Below are positions 6,694-11,996 of a DNA stretch of 11,996 nucleotides, one piece after another. Source of the stretch: Verrucomicrobiota bacterium (lineage in GTDB: Bacteria > Verrucomicrobiota > Verrucomicrobiia > Verrucomicrobiales > Verrucomicrobiaceae); NCBI GenBank assembly GCA_023428335.1, contig JAEYYS010000179.1:1-11996 (forward strand), given 5' to 3'. Made by a program: the position numbers and the translations under genes. The notes beneath the pieces are model-generated. The model had not been told where the DNA came from. It ran no database searches and saw nothing but the letters and a program-made list of their open reading frames with translations. Every line of letters begins with the position of its first letter. The first letter of the stretch is position 1.

Positions 6694-8457
6694 ATGATTG
6701 ACCCGCTCGACGCCGCCCTCGCCCACACCCGCGCGCACCTGCTCGCGCTGCGCACCACAGCGGATCATTGGGAAGGGGAGCTGTCGAGCAGCGCCCTGTC
6801 CACCGCCACGGCCATCGTCGCCCTGCACACGGTCGATCCCGACCGCCATGCCGCCGTCATCGCCGCCGGCGCGGCCTGGCTGGTGCAGCATCAGAACGCC
6901 GATGGCGGCTGGGGCGACACCCCCATCAGCAAGAGCAATCTGTCGACGACCCTGCTGGCTTGGAGCGCCCTGCATCGGGTGGCGCCGGCGCAAACCGCCG
7001 CCCGCACGCTTGCGGAAGCTTGGATTCGCGAACGCACGGGCTCATTGGCCCCCGCCGATCTGGCGCGCGCGGTGGTGGCCCGCTACGGCAAGGACAAGAC
7101 TTTTTCGGTGCCCATCCTCATGCTCTGCGCCATCGGCGGCACGCTCGGCGAACATCCCTGGCGACAGGTCCTGCCTCTGCCGTTTGAACTCGCCGCCCTG
7201 CCGCGCGCCTGGTTTGGCGCCGTCGGTCTGCCAGTGGTCAGCTACGCACTGCCCGCCCTCATCGCCATCGGCCACGCCCGGTTTCACCACGCGCCGCCTG
7301 CTGCCTGGAACCCGCTGCGCTGGCTGCGCGGCGCCCTCTGGTCGCGCATCTCGCCGATGCTGCTGAGCCTGCAGCCATCGAGTGGCGGCTACCTCGAAGC
7401 CACCCCGCTGACCAGCTTCGTCACCATGGCCCTCGCCACAGCGGGCGAAAAGCATCATCCCTGCGTGGCGCCGGCGGTGGCGTTCCTGCGGCGGTCGATG
7501 CGACCCGACGGCAGTTGGCCGATCGACACCAACCTCGCCACCTGGGGCACCACCCTGGCGGTCAAGGCGCTGGGCGAGATCGAGCCGGCCACCGCCGAAT
7601 GGTTGCTCGGCCAGCAGTACCGTGAGGTGCATCCCTTCACCGGCGCCGCCCCTGGCGGCTGGGCCTGGACCGACCTGCCCGGTGGCGTGCCCGATGCCGA
7701 TGACACCCCGGGCGTGCTCATCGCACTGACGAAAGGACAAACCCTCCACCATCCGCATTCCCCCGTCCGTCATCCGGGCGGAGCCATCGCCGCAGGCATC
7801 ACCTGGCTGCTCGACCTGCAGAATCGCGATGGCGGCATGCCGACCTTCTGTCGCGGCTGGGGCACCCTGCCGTTTGATCGCAGCACGCCCGAGCTCACCG
7901 CCCACGCCCTGCTCGCCTGGCACCTCTGGCATGCCGACCTTGATCCCGAGCTGCGTGCGCGGGTCCGCGATGGCACCGAACGGGCGTTCGCCTACCTGCG
8001 CCGCGTCCGCGGTGGCGACGGCTCCTGGATCCCGCTCTGGTTTGGCAATGAGCACGCGCGCGACGAGGAGAACCCGGTCTATGGCACTGCCCAGGTCATC
8101 GCCTTCCTCAGCCTGCAGCCGGAACTCGCCGACGAGGCGGCCGCCCTCATCCGCAGCGGCGTGGCCTACCTGTGTGGCGCGCAAAAGCCCGATGGCGGCT
8201 GGGGCGGCGACGCCGGCGCACCGGCCAGCATTGAGGAAACCGCGGTTGCCACCCACGCCCTCGCCCTGCAGGCCGATCCCCAGGCACGGGCTGCCGCGCG
8301 CCGCGGGGCCGACTGGCTCATCGCCGCCACCCAGGGCGGCACGGCCTTTCCCGCCAGCCCCATCGGCCTCTACTTCGCCCGGCTCTGGTACCACGAGAAG
8401 CTGTACCCCGTCGTCTTCACCCTGCAGGCCCTGCGCGCCGTTCGGGCCCTCGACTGA
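6694..8457 (+). CDS. Squalene-hopene-cyclase-like class II terpene cyclase
   Basis: This 587-residue protein has the (alpha/alpha) barrel repeats of squalene-hopene cyclases. Using the ATG at 6694, the acid motif DADDT lies at 334-338 (DNA 7693-7707); it matches the DxDD proton donor of class II cyclases and sits near its usual place. QW-like repeats include QNADGGWG (67-74), RPDGSWP (270-276), QNRDGGM (376-382), GGDGSW (440-445) and QKPDGGWG (497-504). Residues 25-32 read HWEGELSS. Members cyclise squalene or related polyprenes at the membrane surface to hopanoids or other triterpenes; the product here is unknown. A TTG at 6655 would add 13 residues; neither start has a clear ribosome binding site. 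No hpnC/D/E or squalene synthase gene lies nearby, so substrate supply must be encoded elsewhere. Confidence 0.88.
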   Translation: MIDPLDAALAHTRAHLLALRTTADHWEGELSSSALSTATAIVALHTVDPDRHAAVIAAGAAWLVQHQNADGGWGDTPISKSNLSTTLLAWSALHRVAPAQTAARTLAEAWIRERTGSLAPADLARAVVARYGKDKTFSVPILMLCAIGGTLGEHPWRQVLPLPFELAALPRAWFGAVGLPVVSYALPALIAIGHARFHHAPPAAWNPLRWLRGALWSRISPMLLSLQPSSGGYLEATPLTSFVTMALATAGEKHHPCVAPAVAFLRRSMRPDGSWPIDTNLATWGTTLAVKALGEIEPATAEWLLGQQYREVHPFTGAAPGGWAWTDLPGGVPDADDTPGVLIALTKGQTLHHPHSPVRHPGGAIAAGITWLLDLQNRDGGMPTFCRGWGTLPFDRSTPELTAHALLAWHLWHADLDPELRARVRDGTERAFAYLRRVRGGDGSWIPLWFGNEHARDEENPVYGTAQVIAFLSLQPELADEAAALIRSGVAYLCGAQKPDGGWGGDAGAPASIEETAVATHALALQADPQARAAARRGADWLIAATQGGTAFPASPIGLYFARLWYHEKLYPVVFTLQALRAVRALD

Positions 8458-8577
8458 GCGGCGCGGTTTTCCGTGGCCCAGCCCACCCTCACCGACCTTT
8501 CGGCCTCGGCACGCGGCAGTGAGCTGACGAGATCAGTCTTGCAGAAGATTGATTTTCAACGAGTCATGGATTTACAG

Positions 8578-8604
8578 CTAAAAAATGCCTGGCATTCAGT
8601 GCTC
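8578..8604 (+). repeat. Intergenic repeat, truncated copy A
   Basis: CTAAAAAATGCCTGGCATT followed by CAGTGCTC matches the first part of copies B and C, including the A-rich lead-in and the TGCC/GGCA inverted core. It lacks two bases (a TG) relative to copy B, and the similarity stops after CTC. It is therefore a decayed or partial copy. Confidence 0.7.
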
Positions 8605-8712
8605 ACCGCCAACCCCACGCGCATGGCTGGGCCGAGTTCCCGGCGCGCGGCAGATCGAACGGAGATTTTGATGCTTAACACGTTGGTTTTCAGTTTTTCA
8701 TAAAGGTCAAAA

Positions 8713-8790
8713 CTAAAACATGCCTGGCATTTAGTGTGCTCCAAGTCTGCGTGTGAGACCCCTGTCTTCAGACAGAGGGGCAGGCTGCTG
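8713..8790 (+). repeat. Intergenic repeat, full copy B
   Basis: An A-rich lead-in (CTAAAACA, 8713-8720) is followed by a 70-base unit beginning TGCCTGGCATTTAGTG. The unit contains the stem-loop CTGTC-TTCA-GACAG (8762-8775), extended by CCC (8759-8761) pairing with GGG (8777-8779) around one bulged A, and ends CAGGCTGCTG. It aligns without gaps to copy C with six mismatches in 70 bases. Confidence 0.85.
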
Positions 8791-8794
8791 ATCT

Positions 8795-8873
8795 CTATAA
8801 AAACGCCTGGCATTTAGTGTGCTCAAAGTCTCCGTGTGAGAGCCCTGTCTTCAGGCAGAGGGGCAGGCTGCCG
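8795..8873 (+). repeat. Intergenic repeat, full copy C
   Basis: An A-rich lead-in (CTATAAAAA) is followed by a 70-base unit (8804-8873) starting CGCCTGGCATTTAGTG, same orientation and 83 bases after copy B. One of the six differences from B changes the stem arm GACAG to GGCAG, which keeps pairing as a U-G wobble in RNA, so the stem-loop is retained. The hairpin has no T tract. Confidence 0.85.
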
Positions 8874-8959
8874 GAAAGCTGTGCGGGCGGCTGCCCATTC
8901 GATGCCTCCGCGAGGCGGGGCTTGCGCCGTGGGGGGCGTTTCGGTAGAACAGGCAGGCC

Positions 8960-9988
8960 ATGAACACCCGTCGCTCCTTCCTGACCCAGCTCGCCAGTGC
9001 CGCTGCCGCCACGCCCCTGCTTGCCCGCGATTGGAGCGGTCGGGTGCCCGAGCGCTACCCGGATCCCGACGTGATCGCTCTGGAGCCGGAGTTCGCCAAA
9101 TACATTCAGGGCAACGCGCCGATCCGCCGCCTGCACACCGGCATGCTCTGGGCCGAGGGCCCGGCCTGGAATGGCAGCGGCAATTACCTCGTCTGGAGCG
9201 ACATCCCCAACAACGCCCAACTGCGCTATCTGCCCGAGGACGGCCATGTCTCGGTCATGCGCAACAACTCCGGCAACAGCAACGGCAACACCTTCGACGG
9301 GCACGGCCGGCAGATCAGCTTCGAGCACGCCAACCGCCGCGTCGTTCGCTATGAACTCGACGGCAAGATCACCGTGCTCGCCGACAGCTTCGACGGCAAA
9401 CCGCTCAACGCCCCCAACGACGGCGTTGTGCACCCCGATGGCAGCCTGTGGTTCACCGATCCCGGCTACGGCAGCATGATGGATTACGAGGGCAACAAGG
9501 GCGAGCTGCACCTGAAAGAAGCCGTCTATCGCGTCGATCCCTCCGGCAAGATCGAGAAGGTCACCGATGAACCCGTCAAACCCAACGGCCTGTGCTTCTC
9601 GCCCGACTACAAGAAGCTCTACGTGGTCGACACCGGCGCACCAAAAAACATCCTCGTTTTTGATGTGGTGGATGGCGTGAAGCTGGGCAAGAGCCGGGTG
9701 TTTGCGGTGAACAAGGGCGTGCTGGCGGACAAGGCCGGCAAGGGCGGTTCCGACGGCGTCCGCTGCGATGTTGACGGCAACGTCTGGGCCAGCGCCGCCT
9801 GGGTTGGCGACGGTTTCGACGGTGTGCATGTCTTCAATCCCGAGGGCAAGCTCATCGGCCACATCCGGCTGCCCGAAAGCACCAGCAACCTCTGCTTTGG
9901 CGGCCCGAAGCGGAACCGCCTCTTCATCACCGCCAGCCAGAGCCTGTACTCGGTCTGGGTGAACACCCGCGGCGCCCACTTCTGCTGA
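8960..9988 (+). CDS. Tat-exported SMP-30/gluconolactonase family protein
   Basis: This 342-residue six-bladed beta-propeller protein belongs to the SMP-30/gluconolactonase/LRE family, whose members hydrolyse sugar-acid lactones using one bound divalent metal. The N-terminus, MNTRRSFLTQLASAAAATPLLA, has the twin-arginine pattern (RRSFL), a hydrophobic core and a likely cleavage after position 22, so export to the periplasm by Tat is expected. The family metal ligands are in place: E66 in WAEGPAW, N153 in NAPNDGVV, N209 in KPNGLCFS and D265 in GSDGVRCD. Length is normal with the added leader. The substrate cannot be assigned. The ATG at 8960 has AGGCAGG just upstream. Only three bases separate its stop from sufE. 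Confidence 0.9.
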   Translation: MNTRRSFLTQLASAAAATPLLARDWSGRVPERYPDPDVIALEPEFAKYIQGNAPIRRLHTGMLWAEGPAWNGSGNYLVWSDIPNNAQLRYLPEDGHVSVMRNNSGNSNGNTFDGHGRQISFEHANRRVVRYELDGKITVLADSFDGKPLNAPNDGVVHPDGSLWFTDPGYGSMMDYEGNKGELHLKEAVYRVDPSGKIEKVTDEPVKPNGLCFSPDYKKLYVVDTGAPKNILVFDVVDGVKLGKSRVFAVNKGVLADKAGKGGSDGVRCDVDGNVWASAAWVGDGFDGVHVFNPEGKLIGHIRLPESTSNLCFGGPKRNRLFITASQSLYSVWVNTRGAHFC

Positions 9989-9991
9989 CCC

Positions 9992-10420
9992 ATGTCCCTT
10001 GCCGACAAGCAGACCGAACTCATCGCCGACCTCAACCTGATCGAGGATCCTCAGGAGCGACTCGCGGCGCTGTCGTCGTACGTCGCCGCCGTGCACCTGC
10101 CCGAGGCCGAGCGCGACGACTCCCTGCTCGTGCCCGGCTGCGTGTCGCGGGTCTGGCTGCACCGCGCGCTGGACGATGGCCGCGCGCGGCTGCGCTGCGC
10201 GGCGGACTCGCCGATGGTCGCCGGCCTGGCCTCGCTGCTCTGCCACCTTTACAACGGCGAATCGCCGGCCGAGATCGCCGCGGTTGAGCCCGAACTCTGG
10301 CGCGGCTGCGGCTTCGACAAGCGGCTGTCGCCCACCCGCCTGAACGGTCTGGCCTCGATGCGCACACTACTGCGCGATTGGGCCGCCCGGCAAATCCCGC
10401 TTGCCGCCGGGCCGCAATGA
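9992..10420 (+). CDS. sufE: SufE-family sulfur acceptor protein
   Basis: SufE accepts persulfide sulfur from a SufS-type cysteine desulfurase and passes it to Fe-S cluster assembly in the cytoplasm. This 142-residue protein has normal SufE length. The acceptor Cys is C50 in VPGCVSRVWL, matching the GCxSxVWL motif and the position of Cys51 in E. coli SufE. Other family blocks are LNLIEDPQERL (15-25), MVAGLASLLCHLYNGESPAEI and the C-terminal LSPTRLNGLASM. Its ATG follows the SMP-30 gene stop by three bases, so translational coupling is likely, though no functional link is known. No sufS or sufBCD gene is in the window. A tRNA gene begins 22 bases downstream. Confidence 0.92.
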   Translation: MSLADKQTELIADLNLIEDPQERLAALSSYVAAVHLPEAERDDSLLVPGCVSRVWLHRALDDGRARLRCAADSPMVAGLASLLCHLYNGESPAEIAAVEPELWRGCGFDKRLSPTRLNGLASMRTLLRDWAARQIPLAAGPQ

Positions 10421-10442
10421 TGCGACACCATTCTTCCCGCCC

Positions 10443-10517
10443 GCGCTCGTAGTTCAACGGATAGAATGGTGGTCTCCGAAGCCGCAGATTCAGGTTCGAT
10501 TCCTGACGAGCGCACCA
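10443..10517 (+). tRNA. tRNA-Arg, anticodon CCG
   Basis: A complete cloverleaf folds by hand. The acceptor GCGCTCG/CGAGCGC is a perfect 7 bp. The D stem is GTTC/GAAT with loop AACGGATA. The anticodon stem is GTGGT/GCCGC with two G-T pairs and loop CTCCGAA; the anticodon CCG is at 10476-10478. The variable loop is AGAT, and the T stem TCAGG/CCTGA encloses TTCGATT. Discriminator A is at 10514, and CCA (10515-10517) is encoded in the DNA. It should read the arginine codon CGG, which is used often in this GC-rich window. Confidence 0.97.
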
Positions 10518-10667
10518 CGGGTGGATCGTGAGCCGCCTCACGCCACGGGTGATCCTGGCAGGCAGCCAGGTGCCGGGCCTGAACGCGAGCGACGGGGTGT
10601 TTCCTGCCGGAATGGCGTTGCAAAAGGCAAAATTTGAGGTTCATGAGTGCGGCTTTCCGCCCCCCTT

Positions 10668-11279
10668 ATGGAACCCACCCCCACCCCCCTCAGCGTCGGC
10701 GCCCAGGTGCCCGACTTCGACATGGAAACCTACGAGCCTGCGCACGGCGACTTCGGCAAGTTCGCGCTCGCTGACACCAAGCGCGACGGCAAATGGACCG
10801 TGCTGGTTTTCTACCCGGCCGACTTCACCTTCGTTTGCCCGACCGAACTGGCCGACCTCGCCGCCGAGCAGGACCGCCTTGCCGCCCTTGGCGCGAAGGT
10901 CGTCGCCGTCTCGACCGACACCAAGTTCGCGCACATGGTCTGGCGCAACAGCGAGGGCCTGCTCAAGAACGTGCACTACACCCTCGCTGCCGACCCGACC
11001 GGCGCGGTCAGCCGCCTGTTTGGCGTCTATGACCCGGCCACCGGTCTCGCCCTGCGCGGCACCTTCATCATCAACCCCGAGGGTCGTCTGGTCTCCTCGG
11101 AGGTGAACTTCTACAACGTTGGCCGCAACGCCGGCGAACTGGTGCGCAAGATGGAAGCCAATGTCCATCTCATGGCCAACCCGAGCGAGGCCTGCCCCGC
11201 CAAGTGGACCCCCGGCGCCAAGACCCTGCGCCCCGGCAAGGACCTCGTCGGCAACGTCGCCGCCGCCATGGCCAACTGA
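10668..11279 (+). CDS. Typical 2-Cys peroxiredoxin (AhpC/Prx family)
   Basis: This 203-residue thioredoxin-fold protein reduces hydrogen peroxide and organic peroxides in the cytoplasm. The peroxidatic Cys is C57 in PADFTFVCPTE and the resolving Cys is C176 in SEACPAKWTPG, so it is a typical 2-Cys enzyme. RGTFIINPEG (130-139) is also a family block. The first residues, PLSVGAQVPDFDMETY, are the usual entry to the fold. The ATG at 10668 fits; an in-frame GTG at 10647 would add seven unrelated residues. No ribosome binding site is evident. The 150 bases between the tRNA and this start show no gene and no clear promoter. A strong terminator follows. The reductant partner (AhpF or thioredoxin) is not in view. 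The symbol ahpC would be plausible but not certain. Confidence 0.94.
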   Translation: MEPTPTPLSVGAQVPDFDMETYEPAHGDFGKFALADTKRDGKWTVLVFYPADFTFVCPTELADLAAEQDRLAALGAKVVAVSTDTKFAHMVWRNSEGLLKNVHYTLAADPTGAVSRLFGVYDPATGLALRGTFIINPEGRLVSSEVNFYNVGRNAGELVRKMEANVHLMANPSEACPAKWTPGAKTLRPGKDLVGNVAAAMAN

Positions 11280-11300
11280 TCCGGGATTCGTTCCCTCGCA

Positions 11301-11330
11301 GGCGTCGCCCTACCCGGGCGGCGCCTTTTT
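11301..11330 (+). terminator. Rho-independent terminator after the peroxiredoxin gene
   Basis: GGCGTCGCCC (11301-11310), loop TACCC and GGGCGGCGCC (11316-11325) form a 10-bp stem with one T-G pair. Five T residues follow directly (11326-11330). It starts 21 bases after the peroxiredoxin stop codon and isolates that gene from the cytochrome-like gene downstream. Confidence 0.93.
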
Positions 11331-11410
11331 GCTGTCCGGTCTTGCCGAATCCGACAAAGATTCTGCCGGTGAAAACGTCTGGTTCGGCCGTTTGCTGGGG
11401 GTAGACACCG

Positions 11411-11996
11411 ATGCACTCCGTCCGACCCGCCCTCCTGCTGGCCCTCGCCCTGGCCGGCCCGGCCCTTGCCGCCGAACGGCTGCAGTTCAACCGCGACATC
11501 CGTCCCATCCTCACGGAGAACTGCTACTACTGCCACGGCCCCGATGCCAGCCATCGCGAGGCCGGCCTGCGGCTTGATGTGCGTGAGGAGGCGCTGGAAG
11601 CCTTGGCCCCCGGCCAGCCGGAACGCAGCGACGTGATGGCGCGCATCCTCACCGACGATGCCGACGACCTCATGCCGCCGCCGGACTCGCACAAGAAGCT
11701 GACCCCGGCCGAGAAGGAGATCCTGCGTCGCTGGGTCGCCGAGGGCGCGGAATACCAGGGCCACTGGGCCTTCACCGCGCCGGTCCGCCCGGCCGTGCCC
11801 GCGACTCCGCCGGGTGCGCGCAACGCGGTCGATGCCTTCCTGCTGGCCCGGCTTCAGCAGGAAAAGCTGGCGTTCGCGCCGCAGGCCGACCCGCGCACGC
11901 TGGCGCGTCGCCTGGCTCTTGATCTCACCGGCCTGCCGCCGGCGCCGGCCCTCGTCGAGGCCTTTGCCGCCGATCCCTCCGACCGCGCCTACGAGG
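11411..11996 (+). CDS. PSCyt1/DUF1549 protein, 3' end outside window (partial)
   Basis: The frame from ATG at 11411 is open to the window edge (195 codons seen). Residues 1-20 (HSVRPALLLALALAGPALA) are a signal peptide with likely cleavage before AERLQF. Residues about 23-112 are the planctomycete cytochrome C domain PSCyt1: FNRDIRPILTENCYYCHGPD contains the haem-binding CxxCH (C38, C41, H42), and MPPP (88-91) supplies a candidate axial Met. From about 138, NAVDAFLLARLQ and LALDLTGLPPAP mark the start of DUF1549 (PSCyt2). Full-length relatives also carry DUF1553, with a DUF1501 sulfatase-like gene next; neither is visible. They are common in Planctomycetes and Verrucomicrobia, with unsettled function. 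GAATC...GATTC (11347-11363) is a short inverted repeat upstream of unknown role. Confidence 0.9.
   Translation, partial: MHSVRPALLLALALAGPALAAERLQFNRDIRPILTENCYYCHGPDASHREAGLRLDVREEALEALAPGQPERSDVMARILTDDADDLMPPPDSHKKLTPAEKEILRRWVAEGAEYQGHWAFTAPVRPAVPATPPGARNAVDAFLLARLQQEKLAFAPQADPRTLARRLALDLTGLPPAPALVEAFAADPSDRAYE

Larger units (their letters stand above)
8458..8959. other. About 500-base intergenic region with repeats and no convincing gene
   Basis: No open frame here shows protein-family features. The longest plus-strand frame (GTG at 8473, 76 codons) spans a repeat copy and has no ribosome binding site. The stretch 8521-8820 is visibly richer in A and T than its surroundings and carries three related repeat copies in the same orientation, listed separately. 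No T-tailed hairpin after the cyclase gene was found. A weak promoter-like pair before the SMP-30 gene (TTGCGC 8922, TAGAAC 8945, spacing 17) would place the transcript start almost at the ATG, so it is doubtful. Confidence 0.6.

Noticed and set aside
7042..8394. 450-codon minus-strand frame opposite the terpene cyclase
   Set aside because: The opposite strand carries a protein with clear catalytic motifs; the minus translation has none.
8473..8703. 76-codon GTG-start frame after the cyclase gene
   Set aside because: No ribosome binding site, no family features, and it includes truncated repeat copy A.
8578..8873. Possible CRISPR array
   Set aside because: Only two full copies, 70 bases long with 13-base spacing, diverged from each other, and no cas genes; this does not fit repeat-spacer architecture.
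8795..10246. 483-codon minus-strand frame opposite the SMP-30 gene, ending in repeat copy C
   Set aside because: Antisense shadow. Its C-terminus resembles another shadow frame only because both read through the 70-bp repeat, and the repeats lie in different frames.
10443..10517. tRNA 3' end as an integration site
   Set aside because: No repeated copy of the tRNA 3' end, integrase or mobile gene is seen downstream; a peroxiredoxin gene follows.

Overview
The window is GC-rich, densely packed bacterial chromosome with ordinary housekeeping and accessory genes. The best guess for the source is the Planctomycetes-Verrucomicrobia group, more likely Verrucomicrobiota. The reasons are a secreted PSCyt1/DUF1549 (planctomycete-type cytochrome) protein at the right edge, a Tat-exported SMP-30/gluconolactonase, a secreted CehA/McbA-like PHP metallohydrolase, and a class II triterpene cyclase, all next to standard bacterial genes. 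This assignment is inference from gene content. No rRNA or phylogenetic marker is present to settle it, and no phage, transposase or CRISPR was seen.

Region 1 (1-3592, minus strand). Transcription runs right to left: a von Willebrand A (VWA) protein, an unrecognised 247-residue protein starting 9 bases after it, scpB (chromosome segregation) and pheA (bifunctional chorismate mutase/prephenate dehydratase). About 200 bases beyond pheA lies a strong intrinsic terminator (37-66). The trailer between them holds a large imperfect hairpin (130-185) flanked by two heptamer-repeat tracts. A WYL-domain regulator (3668-4702, plus) is divergent from the VWA gene across a 75-base intergenic region that is G-rich and then A/T-rich.

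Region 2 (4703-8457). rdgB (house-cleaning of inosine/xanthosine triphosphates, plus) meets the secreted PHP metallohydrolase (minus) tail to tail with one base between stop codons. Divergent from the PHP gene is a squalene-hopene-cyclase-like protein with an intact DxDD motif. No squalene synthesis gene is in view.

Region 3 (8458-8959). This is a roughly 500-base non-coding stretch, partly A/T-rich. It carries two 70-bp direct repeats that are about 91% identical by hand alignment, plus a truncated third copy.

Region 4 (8960-11996, plus). A Tat-exported SMP-30/gluconolactonase is followed after 3 bases by sufE, then tRNA-Arg(CCG), a 2-Cys AhpC-type peroxiredoxin with a clear terminator, and the 5' part of a PSCyt1/DUF1549 gene cut by the window edge. 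sufE (Fe-S cluster sulfur delivery) and the peroxiredoxin are both redox-related, but the tRNA separates them and no shared operon is shown.

The most noteworthy points are the 8578-8873 repeat cluster, the structured pheA trailer, heptamer tracts at three places, loss of the conserved Thr of the TRF motif in the prephenate dehydratase domain, the orphan triterpene cyclase, and the WYL/VWA/unknown-protein cluster. None is proof of a new system.
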